Shown here piece by piece: positions 9,503 through 17,274 of a stretch of DNA of 64,000 nucleotides (position 1 is the stretch's first letter; every line of letters begins with the position of its first letter). This stretch comes from Stenotrophomonas raiganjensis (SeqCode). GTDB lineage: Bacteria; Pseudomonadota; Gammaproteobacteria; Xanthomonadales; Xanthomonadaceae. The stretch spans positions 186,001-250,000 of the forward strand of contig NZ_JAUTXR010000189.1 in the NCBI RefSeq assembly GCF_030658505.1, in the 5' to 3' direction. A program made the translations under genes and the position numbers. A model generated the notes under the pieces. The model was not told the DNA's origin. It saw only the letters and a program-made list of their open reading frames with translations, and ran no database searches.

Positions 9503-10783
9503 ATGAATCGTTCCGTCAAGCACGCCTCAGTCATCGGCCTCTTTACTCTTGCAGGGGCCGGTCTTGCGTTTTTCACCCAGATGCTGGCTGCACGCGTCCT
9601 GGGGCCGCGTGAATACGGGATCTTCATGGCAGCCTTCACGACGATCAACATCGTCTCGCCACTGACTGCTTTTGGCTTGCAGGCATTCTGGCTTAAGGCC
9701 TTTGGGCGGGAGGGCTGGCATGCCATGCGCTGGGTCCGGCCAACCTTCGTGTTCTGCCTGCTCAGCACCGTGCTGACCATGCTTGGCGTGGTGGCTTGGG
9801 CATTGTTGGGCCTGGGCATGGAAGACCGTGTGGCGTGGTGCCTTTTGATCCTGTCCACCAACCTGCTTTCCGTTGCGAGCATCGAGGTGGTGACCACCCG
9901 TTTCCTGCTGGAGGAAAAGCCATTGCCATTGATGGTCTGGCAGACCTTGCCGCAGGTGGTGCGCTTTCTTGTCGTAGTTGGTGTGCTGATGGCGACTACG
10001 GCGCCTGACGCCGTGACTGTCGCTTGGCTCTACGCATTTGTGGGCGGAGGTCTCGCACTCGCGAGCGTTCCCAGCATGATGACGTTGGCGAGGGGGCGAA
10101 TGCACATGGTTGGACACCAGAAGCCTGGTGCCATCTCCCTGGATGTCCGCCCAGGTGTTCTGGCCGTCGCCAAAGAGACCTGGGCATTTGGCCTCGGGAA
10201 CCTGTTCTTTCTCGTCTACTTCCAGAGTAGCGTCATTTTCATCAGTCACTATCTGGGAGCGGAGGCTACCGGCACGTTTGGTGTTGCAGTGACGCTGTTG
10301 GCAGCGTTGTATCTGCTGCCTACTACCATCTACCAGAAGCTGCTGATGCCTCGGCTTCACCGTTGGGCCTATCAGGACCCAGTCGCGTTTCGCGGTGCCT
10401 ATCACGCCGGCAACAAGTACATGTTGTTGCTGGGCCTGGCAGCCGCCGTCTGTACGGCGCTACTTGCTCAGTTCCTTGTGCCGCTGCTGTTCGGGAAGCT
10501 CTATGAGCAAGCTGCTTGGCTGCTGGCCTGGCTGGCTCCCTGTATTCCCATGCGATTCGTTTCGACGAGTGCAGGTGCAGTTCTGAGCACGGGTGACCGG
10601 ATGCGGATAAAGATCCGCATCATGGGGCTGGTCGCGGTTCTCAATCTGGTCATGAACTTCCTGTTCATTGGTTGGGCCGGTCTACGAGGCGCCGTGGTTG
10701 CGGCTATCGCGACCGAAGCACTCTTGATGGGGCTGTACCTCTTTACCGCCAAACGCTCTCTCCGCATGGACGCTCAGGCATGA
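9503..10783 (+). CDS. polysaccharide flippase (Wzx-like)
   Basis: Integral membrane protein of 426 aa with about twelve hydrophobic segments and the polysaccharide-transporter/MATE-like N-terminus (FTLAGAGLAFFTQMLAARVLGPREYG). It is expected to flip lipid-linked repeat units across the inner membrane. It is 23 bp after the kinase gene, and its stop overlaps the next start (ATGA), so translation is coupled. Assignment as Wzx rests on fold, size and locus. Confidence 0.85.
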   Translation: MNRSVKHASVIGLFTLAGAGLAFFTQMLAARVLGPREYGIFMAAFTTINIVSPLTAFGLQAFWLKAFGREGWHAMRWVRPTFVFCLLSTVLTMLGVVAWALLGLGMEDRVAWCLLILSTNLLSVASIEVVTTRFLLEEKPLPLMVWQTLPQVVRFLVVVGVLMATTAPDAVTVAWLYAFVGGGLALASVPSMMTLARGRMHMVGHQKPGAISLDVRPGVLAVAKETWAFGLGNLFFLVYFQSSVIFISHYLGAEATGTFGVAVTLLAALYLLPTTIYQKLLMPRLHRWAYQDPVAFRGAYHAGNKYMLLLGLAAAVCTALLAQFLVPLLFGKLYEQAAWLLAWLAPCIPMRFVSTSAGAVLSTGDRMRIKIRIMGLVAVLNLVMNFLFIGWAGLRGAVVAAIATEALLMGLYLFTAKRSLRMDAQA

Positions 10784-12168
10784 ATAAGGCTGTAACTATC
10801 GGAAAGGTCGTTCGTGGCGGCTACTGCATTGGCTGTGGTGGATGCGCCTCTGGGAAGTCGGGTGTCACGATGCGCATCAATGACATCGGAATGCCAGAGC
10901 CCGTGCATCCGAAGCTGGACGACATTGCGGCTGACTCCTGCCCGTTTGGCGATGCGCCGGACGAAACGCGATTGGCCAATGCACTGTTCGCGGGGATTCC
11001 TGGAATCGAGCATCACCCCTCCACCGGATTCCATTCATCACTCTATGCAGGGCACGCCGTGGTTGGCCCGCACCGTGCTGCGGGAAGTTCCGGCGGGCTG
11101 ACGTCCTGGGTCCTGGAAGAACTGCTGACCCGCGGTGAGGTGGATGCAGTCATTCATGTCGGTCGTGGGCCCGGCGATGGCATTTTTGAATATTTGATCT
11201 CCAATTCAGTCGAGGAGATGCGGCCGCGGGTGAAGTCGCTCTACTACCCGACCGGGTTCCATGATGTTCTGGAACAGGTACGTAGAGAGCAGGGCCGAAC
11301 TTTCGCAATCACCGGTGTTCCTTGTCACATCAAGGCGCTGCGCCTGGTCGTCGAATCAGATCCGCTCCTGCGCGGCAAGATCAAGTTCTTCGTCGGGATC
11401 TTCTGCGGCCACATGAAGTCGCGTGGTTTCGTCGAGTCCTTTGGCTGGCAGTTGGGAATCGAGCCGGATCAGGTCACAGACGTGGACTTCCGCGTGAAGG
11501 ACGAGACGCGGCCAGCCAATGACTATTCCATTCAGGTGAGCTCGGCGACACGGGTCGAACGCACAGAGAATTTTCGCCTGTATGGATCGGACTGGGGGCT
11601 GGGGCTGTTCAAGCCTTTGGCATGCGATTTCTGTGATGATGTCGCCTGTGAAACGGCCGATGTCGTGATGGGTGATGCCTGGCTGCCCGAGTACGTGAAG
11701 GACAGTCTGGGAACGAACGTGGTTATCGTGCGCCATCCGTTGATCGCGCGTCTTCTCAGCGAAGCGCGTGACCGCGGTGATATCGCTTTGGATCCGATCG
11801 AACCAGCGAAGATCCATCAATCCCAGGCCGCTACCTTCCGCCATCGTGGCGAGGGCCTCCAGGTCAGGCTCGCGCACATGGACGCCATGGGCATCTGGCG
11901 CCCGAGCAAGCGTGTGCAGCCGGGAGATGCGGGGCTCCCCCGCCTGCGGCAGCGTCTTTACATAACCCGCATGCGTCTATCGCAGGCTTCCCATCGTGCC
12001 TTGCGCGATGCAAAGAAGCGCGGTGGGTTGGCGTGGTACTTCCTGCGTCTGTTGCCCTATGACGTGCTCTACAACTACCAGAATCGCCAGCTCCTGCGTA
12101 GGACCTACCGTACATTGAGGGCGATGCTGCAATCGCTCGTCCTCCGCCCCTTGGGAAGGAAACCATGA
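10780..12168 (+). CDS. F420-hydrogenase/dehydrogenase beta-subunit-like protein
   Basis: A 462-aa protein with the N-terminal cysteine motif CIGCGGCASG, the middle sequence FAITGVPCHIKAL, FFVGIFCGHMKS, and a later cysteine group FCDDVACETADVVMGDAWLPE. These are hallmarks of the FrhB/FdhB family (iron-sulphur and flavin-binding). F420 metabolism is not expected here; homologues of this family are often encoded beside polysaccharide pyruvyl transferases, as in this case, where the two genes overlap by 4 bp. A redox role linked to pyruvyl modification is possible but unproven. Confidence 0.8.
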   Translation: MNKAVTIGKVVRGGYCIGCGGCASGKSGVTMRINDIGMPEPVHPKLDDIAADSCPFGDAPDETRLANALFAGIPGIEHHPSTGFHSSLYAGHAVVGPHRAAGSSGGLTSWVLEELLTRGEVDAVIHVGRGPGDGIFEYLISNSVEEMRPRVKSLYYPTGFHDVLEQVRREQGRTFAITGVPCHIKALRLVVESDPLLRGKIKFFVGIFCGHMKSRGFVESFGWQLGIEPDQVTDVDFRVKDETRPANDYSIQVSSATRVERTENFRLYGSDWGLGLFKPLACDFCDDVACETADVVMGDAWLPEYVKDSLGTNVVIVRHPLIARLLSEARDRGDIALDPIEPAKIHQSQAATFRHRGEGLQVRLAHMDAMGIWRPSKRVQPGDAGLPRLRQRLYITRMRLSQASHRALRDAKKRGGLAWYFLRLLPYDVLYNYQNRQLLRRTYRTLRAMLQSLVLRPLGRKP

Positions 12169-13274
12169 CTCAACGAATCGGGCTGCTGACACTGCCCCTG
12201 CATTCCAATTACGGCGGCATCATCCAGATTGCAGCGCTCAGTGCTTTCGTACGCGCGCTTGGCTTGCAGCCGGTTTTGCTCCGCAAGGAGCACCAGAAGG
12301 CGGGCTGGAAGCGAATGGTCATCGAGGTGCTCAAGCGGCTCCCGGGACAGAACATTGCGAACTATCGCAACCAGTATCTCAAGCTGCAACGGCACGCCGC
12401 GTTCATGGAGGCGTTCCTGCCTGAGCAATCTAGGGTCAGCCGCTCGCCTGCAGAGCTTCGCATGGAGTGTGATCGACTCGGCCTGGATGCAGTCGTGGTG
12501 GGAAGCGATCAGGTCTGGCGCCTGGACTATATTGACGATGGTGCTTACGACGCCTATTTCCTCTCGTTCCTGGTGGGGTCTCCGATTCGCCGCGTGTCCT
12601 ACGCTGCGTCGTTCGGAACCGACCGGTGGCCCGATGCGTCCAGGGTGGAAGATGTGTCTCGCCTGTTGGCCGGATTCCAGGCGGTGTCGGTCCGTGAAGA
12701 CAGCGGCCAGAAGTTGTGCGCCGATCGCTTCGGTCGCAGTGACGCTGTACACGTGCTTGATCCTACTTTGCTGGTCGATCGCACCTTCCATGAGGAAGTG
12801 ATCGCAACGTTGGCCCCCGGGCGCGGGGAGGGTGGGTTGTATGCGTACGTGCTGGATCGTTCTGCGGCCAAGAAGGCGATCATCGACGCTGCCGGGCAGT
12901 CGGAGAATCTCTCGAAGATCACCATTGCCGAACCGGAGAATGATCTGGAAGGGTACGTGGACCTCGGCGAGTGGGTGCGGCGCTTCCGTGACGCGGAATT
13001 CGTGGTTACCGACTCCTATCACGGAATGATCTTCTCGATCATCTTCGAGAAGCAGTTCGTGGCTATAGGCAATGCGGGGCGCGGCCTGACCCGGTTCAAG
13101 TCCCTGCTGGCCCAGTTGGGTCTGGAGGATCGATTGGTTGAGGTGGGTAATGAGCGGGTGCAGCTGCCCGGTGCGCAGATCGACTATAGCCGGGTCAATC
13201 GACGCATCGCAGAGCTGAGGATGAAGTCACGTGCCTTCCTGTCCGATGCGCTCGACGTGGAGGCTCGCTCATGA
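12165..13274 (+). CDS. polysaccharide pyruvyl transferase family protein
   Basis: A 369-aa protein predicted to transfer a pyruvyl ketal from phosphoenolpyruvate to a sugar of the exopolysaccharide, adding negative charge. Family sequences are the N-terminal GLLTLPLHSNYGGIIQ, VVVGSDQVWR around residue 110, and VVTDSYHGMIFSIIF around 280, matching the PS_pyruv_trans domain (CsaB, WcaK). It is translationally coupled on both sides by 4-bp overlaps. Confidence 0.85.
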   Translation: MTQRIGLLTLPLHSNYGGIIQIAALSAFVRALGLQPVLLRKEHQKAGWKRMVIEVLKRLPGQNIANYRNQYLKLQRHAAFMEAFLPEQSRVSRSPAELRMECDRLGLDAVVVGSDQVWRLDYIDDGAYDAYFLSFLVGSPIRRVSYAASFGTDRWPDASRVEDVSRLLAGFQAVSVREDSGQKLCADRFGRSDAVHVLDPTLLVDRTFHEEVIATLAPGRGEGGLYAYVLDRSAAKKAIIDAAGQSENLSKITIAEPENDLEGYVDLGEWVRRFRDAEFVVTDSYHGMIFSIIFEKQFVAIGNAGRGLTRFKSLLAQLGLEDRLVEVGNERVQLPGAQIDYSRVNRRIAELRMKSRAFLSDALDVEARS

Positions 13275-13915
13275 TCCCCAAGATCATTCATTACTGCTGG
13301 TTTGGTGGAAAGCCGCTACCACCTCTCTATCAGCGCTGCGTCGATAGCTGGGCCGAGAAGCTCCCAGACTATAGGGTTGTTCGCTGGGATGAAACGAACA
13401 CGAAGTTCGATACGTCTTTCCTGCAGGATTGCCTGCGAAAGCAGCAATGGGCGTTTCTCTCCGACTACATCCGGCTGCGTGCAATCGCCGACGAGGGCGG
13501 CATCTACCTGGATGCCGATATCGAAGTGGTGAAATCATTCGATCCTCTGCTGGCGAATCAGTGTTTCCTGGGAATGGAAGCTCCGGCCCGCCCGACCACG
13601 GGTGTTATCGGCTCGGTTGCCGATCACTGGTTCCCGCGCGCCTGCATGCGTCTGATCGACGAACGCCACGCAGCTCGCAAGCCGTATCTGATTGCTCCGG
13701 AAGTGGCCATGGCGTGTGTCGAAGCTGGGGAGGCCGGCAGCATCGCGGTTCTGTCCGAAGAGCACTTCTATCCCTACAACCCGTACGATGCGTCGCGTCC
13801 GGTAAAGGAACTCATGTTCAGCAGCATTACGCAGGACACCTTCGCGATCCACCATTGGGGGAAGTCCTGGCGACAGGGTCTCGTCTCCCGCATTTTGAAG
13901 AAGCTCGGTTTCTGA
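13271..13915 (+). CDS. DXD-type glycosyltransferase (GT32-like, capsular)
   Basis: A 214-aa glycosyltransferase with the sugar-binding DXD region SDYIRLRAIADEGGIYLDAD near residues 65-85 and the family N-terminus IPKIIHYCWFGG, followed by HHWGKSW near the C-terminus. These features identify the Gly_transf_sug/GT32 group found in capsule loci. Donor and linkage are unknown. It is coupled to the pyruvyl transferase gene by a 4-bp overlap. Confidence 0.85.
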   Translation: MIPKIIHYCWFGGKPLPPLYQRCVDSWAEKLPDYRVVRWDETNTKFDTSFLQDCLRKQQWAFLSDYIRLRAIADEGGIYLDADIEVVKSFDPLLANQCFLGMEAPARPTTGVIGSVADHWFPRACMRLIDERHAARKPYLIAPEVAMACVEAGEAGSIAVLSEEHFYPYNPYDASRPVKELMFSSITQDTFAIHHWGKSWRQGLVSRILKKLGF

Positions 13916-13917
13916 CC

Positions 13918-14691
13918 ATGCCAGCCAATGCCATCGCCACCCTGTACGAGCTCGCAGGACTGTTGGGCCGCTCAGCGCCGGACTGGCGTGAATTCCGCGC
14001 GGGCCAGCCCGAGGCGTGGCTGGTAACGTTCGCCAATCCCCATTCGGTGCGGTTGATGATGGACCGGCAGGACTACTCCTCGACGCTGGCACAGTTCGAT
14101 GTGGTGCTTCCTGATGGAAACCTGCTCGCTCAAAGTGCGACCCGGCAGCTGGGTCGCACGATTGAACGGAAGTCGTTCGATGGCAACTCCCTGGCGCCGG
14201 AGGTACTGTCCTTCTGCCAGCGCAGTCGGCTCCGTGTTGCGCTGGTGGGTGGAGTTGAAGGCGTCGCGAGTGCGGCTGCATCGTTGTTCCGAAAGGAATT
14301 CGGCGTAGAGGTGGTGTTCACTCGATCTGGCTTCTTCGCCAACGCGGAGCAGCGGAATCAGTGCTTCCGGGCATTGCGTGAGCAGAACGTCGACGTGGTC
14401 ATCTGTGGGATGGGGGCGCCGCACCAGGATCGGTTCCTGTTGGAGCTAAAGGCCTCGGGTTGGAGGGGGCTTGGCTTCACCTGCGGCGGGTATCTGGACC
14501 AGGCGCTTGCATCCGGCGTGAAGTACTACCCGGACTGGGTGAATCGCTTCAACCTGCGGGCGCCCTATCGGCTGCTGCGCGAGCCGCGGCGGCTGTGGCG
14601 TCGCTATCTGATCGAGTACCAGCCCTTCTTGCTCGCCGATGTTCGCCTTCGTCTGCGCAATGTTCGTCATCAGCAGGAACACCGCTCATGA
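13918..14691 (+). CDS. WecG/TagA/CpsF-family glycosyltransferase (GT26)
   Basis: A 257-aa cytoplasmic-face glycosyltransferase. Family sequences are TFANPHSVRLMMDRQDY, VLPDGNLL, VALVGG, ICGMGAPHQDRFL and FTCGGYLDQ. Members include WecG and xanthan GumM. The donor is not predictable here. The start ATG at 13918 lies 2 bp after the preceding stop; a longer frame overlaps the upstream gene and is not family sequence. Confidence 0.87.
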   Translation: MPANAIATLYELAGLLGRSAPDWREFRAGQPEAWLVTFANPHSVRLMMDRQDYSSTLAQFDVVLPDGNLLAQSATRQLGRTIERKSFDGNSLAPEVLSFCQRSRLRVALVGGVEGVASAAASLFRKEFGVEVVFTRSGFFANAEQRNQCFRALREQNVDVVICGMGAPHQDRFLLELKASGWRGLGFTCGGYLDQALASGVKYYPDWVNRFNLRAPYRLLREPRRLWRRYLIEYQPFLLADVRLRLRNVRHQQEHRS

Positions 14692-15674
14692 CAACACTGT
14701 CGATCATCGTACCGGTCTACAACGGTGCCGCATTCCTACCGCCATTCATGGCCTCGGTCCAGGGGCTGCTTGATGAGGGTGACGTGGAACTTGTCATGGT
14801 CAATGACGGCTCCACTGATGGCACGGCAGAGATGCTGGATGCGATTTCCTCGGCGAACCCGTCGATCCGTGCCTTGCATGTGGAGAATGGAGGGCAGGGG
14901 CGTGCCAAGAATCTGGGTGCTGCGGCTGCCAGTGGCCGGTACCTGTGGTTCGTGGATGTGGATGATCTTCTTGATGTCCGGGTTCCAACTGAGTTCCTCG
15001 TTCAATTGTCCGAAGAGGGCATTGATATCCTGTTGACCGGATTTGAGCGATATGACGCAGTTTCGGGATGCTCACTCGGCGTCTATAGGCCGCAGATTGC
15101 AAGCGGGAGAGTGGCTTCTTCTCATATCAGCCGATTTGACGATCTGGGGCACAGCGCTTGGAATAAAGTTGTCTCCAAAAAGATATTTTTCTTGCCTGGA
15201 AATCAATTTGTCGAAGGGCGGATCCATGAGGATCTTGCGGTTGTGCCACTTTGGCTCACTTCTTCGAGGCATATCTTCTGTGATCCAGTAATCAGATATC
15301 GCTACGGGGTGCGTCCAGCATCGAGTATTCATGGGAATTATTCCCGTCATGATGACCTTATGTTCGCACTCTCCCATCTCATGTTGTATGGCGCCGTTGA
15401 GGCGAGGAGACTGGGACCGTCGATCGTCAAAGAACTCTTCTTTTACTCACTTCCGCGCTTTGCGTCGGGATTGGGGAAGGGGTGCACCTGGCGGAACTAC
15501 TGGCAGTGTTACTCGGCATCCCGGGGGTTCTTCGGAAGTATCCCGCGCCAGTGCCGACGAACAATGTGTGCGCAGCTCTCAGTCGCACAGCGGATTTATG
15601 TTCACGCCACCTATTGTGGCGGGTGGATGATGCCAATGGTTCTAGCGGGCGCAAAGCGCCTTTTGAAACGCTAG
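14688..15674 (+). CDS. family 2 glycosyltransferase
   Basis: A 328-aa GT-A enzyme: N-terminal LSIIVPVYNGAAFL, nucleotide-binding VNDGSTDGT near residues 42-50, and the metal-binding FVDVDD near 87-92, where the usual DxD is present. It probably adds one residue of the EPS repeat unit. It overlaps the previous stop by 4 bp. Base composition falls in AT-rich direction from here to the polymerase, a common sign of acquired serotype-specific genes. Confidence 0.87.
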   Translation: MTTLSIIVPVYNGAAFLPPFMASVQGLLDEGDVELVMVNDGSTDGTAEMLDAISSANPSIRALHVENGGQGRAKNLGAAAASGRYLWFVDVDDLLDVRVPTEFLVQLSEEGIDILLTGFERYDAVSGCSLGVYRPQIASGRVASSHISRFDDLGHSAWNKVVSKKIFFLPGNQFVEGRIHEDLAVVPLWLTSSRHIFCDPVIRYRYGVRPASSIHGNYSRHDDLMFALSHLMLYGAVEARRLGPSIVKELFFYSLPRFASGLGKGCTWRNYWQCYSASRGFFGSIPRQCRRTMCAQLSVAQRIYVHATYCGGWMMPMVLAGAKRLLKR

Positions 15675-15757
15675 ATTTATGCTCAAAGGCTGTGATTCTG
15701 AGTGTGTGGATCAGATGCGGTCGGTGTGATGTCGGAAAATTCAGGTAGGGCAATGCA

Positions 15758-16903
15758 ATGCGTATCGCAAGAGTCCAGCTGGCAGCGAAGGTCTACTTCT
15801 ATTCTTTCTTGCTGGTGGGGGTGGCGGGGCTCCTTAGTCCCTTCGAGTACAACCTTATTCCCGCGAACTCCTACTTTGAGGTCGTACTTCTGTTGTGCGC
15901 CACTCTTGCCTTCCGTGTGCCCAAAAGGCCGGTGGCTGGCTTCTTCCTGGCGTCGATTCTATATGTTGGCGGATCGTATGTAGTAATGAGCCTTTTTCGG
16001 CCAGCACATTTCCTCGATTTCGCACAGGCATTCAAGGCGTTCTTCTATGTGGCCCCCTTGTGCGTCTTCTTCAGGTCGGAGGCTTTTTCAAGAGAGAGCT
16101 CGGTTAGGCTTCTGAAGCTCCTTCTGATAATTTTTGTCTTGAAGTACGCTTACTCGGTTGCGCTCAATTTGACGCCTCGGATGGGGAGTCGCCCTGGTCT
16201 CTATGTCGAGAATAACTTTGAGCTTATATTCCTGATGCTCATGTTCTACTTGCTGAGAAGTGACCTGGGCCGGAGGGCGCTTGTCTGGTTTAGCTTGTTG
16301 GTGGCAATTGTCGGGATGTCCGGTTCGCGCAGCTCTGTATTGGCGCTGCTTGTCCTGTTCTATGGAGTCTTCCTTAATCGTCTGACGTTGCGGTCGTTCT
16401 TCTACATTGCGGGGTTGCTGCTGCTCGGTGGCGCGGCAGTTGCAATATTTGTGCTTCGCTCGGATGGGGGGGGGATTCAGTCGATCGATCGCTATAACTT
16501 TATGATGGTCTTCGTGGACGAGGTCCGGTACTGGCCTGCCTGGAAGTTTCTATTTGGAAGCATGCCCTTGACGCCGTTGTCGAGTGCTTCCTGCAGTAGC
16601 CTTGCCTACTATCACGATTTATTTAGTTTTTCGGGGGATGGGCGTTGCTATTCGGTTATTCTTCATTCCTATTTTCTTCGTGTAATCTTTGATCATGGAA
16701 TTATTGGTCTGGCGTTTCTGCTCCTTTTCATGATGATTTCACTCAGGAAGAGTGGCTATGCAAAGAATGAAGTTTTCGTATTCCTCGGCATCATCTGTAG
16801 TTCTGCGCTTTCGGTCTCTGCGATGAATAGTGTATTTGTCAGCCTAGCCATTGCATTGGCGCTCGGATTGCGAGGGCCGGCTGCAGTCGTTGGTCGGCGG
16901 TGA
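15758..16903 (+). CDS. Wzy-like polysaccharide polymerase
   Basis: A 381-aa inner-membrane protein with ten or more hydrophobic segments, weak sequence conservation and the lowest GC content of the block, typical of O-antigen/capsule polymerases. The periplasmic-loop-like sequence near residues 250-310 (with HSYFLRVIFDHGIIGLAFLL) resembles the Wzy_C/O-antigen ligase layout. Its position after the glycosyltransferases and flippase supports a polymerase role. A run of nine G encodes Gly237-Gly239; gain or loss of one G would truncate the protein within about 13 codons. Confidence 0.75.
   Translation: MRIARVQLAAKVYFYSFLLVGVAGLLSPFEYNLIPANSYFEVVLLLCATLAFRVPKRPVAGFFLASILYVGGSYVVMSLFRPAHFLDFAQAFKAFFYVAPLCVFFRSEAFSRESSVRLLKLLLIIFVLKYAYSVALNLTPRMGSRPGLYVENNFELIFLMLMFYLLRSDLGRRALVWFSLLVAIVGMSGSRSSVLALLVLFYGVFLNRLTLRSFFYIAGLLLLGGAAVAIFVLRSDGGGIQSIDRYNFMMVFVDEVRYWPAWKFLFGSMPLTPLSSASCSSLAYYHDLFSFSGDGRCYSVILHSYFLRVIFDHGIIGLAFLLLFMMISLRKSGYAKNEVFVFLGIICSSALSVSAMNSVFVSLAIALALGLRGPAAVVGRR
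16466..16474 (+). repeat. G9 homopolymer inside the Wzy-like gene
   Basis: Nine consecutive G read as three Gly codons at codon 237. With ten G the next in-frame stop is TAA after about eight further codons; with eight G it is TGA after about eleven. Tracts of this length slip during replication in several bacteria and switch genes on and off. Confidence 0.9.
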
Positions 16904-17274
16904 CTTGGTGTGGAGCTTGGCTATTTTGCAATGCTGTGTGACGGCGCCATTTGACGGGTAGGCGGCCTGCGCCTGATTGTCTAGCCCAATTCTCAATTGG
17001 AAGGGCTGAGGTGGCGTATCAGGGATCCCGTGCGGCAGGCACACGGGCGCCTCTTGTGAACTTGATGAAGGTTGCATCGACTTCAGTCGACCCGAAGAAA
17101 CCCATGGCAGAAGCAGGATTTGCTACGGACTACCGGTCTTGCTTTGGTTTATCTGAAGCTTGCAGCCCATGCGCTCAACTGCATATGGAGCTTCTAGCGG
17201 CAGCTGAACTCGCCTGATTGGGCTGCAACTCTCCCTGTTCTGTGCTTCTGCTTGTCCGCCGACTGTTTCTTTGC
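16904..17274. other. 371-bp convergent intergenic region
   Basis: Lies between the converging polymerase gene and the gfcD-like gene. I see no hairpin followed by a T-run, no tRNA and no convincing small gene. A short open frame at 16951-17217 has no ribosome binding site and no recognisable sequence. Confidence 0.6.

Noticed and set aside
10780..12168. Evidence for coenzyme F420 metabolism
   Set aside because: The family name is historical; no F420 synthesis or hydrogenase partner is present, and the context is polysaccharide synthesis.
16951..17217. Small plus-strand open frame in the convergent intergenic region
   Set aside because: It starts with TTG, has no ribosome binding site and no recognisable sequence.
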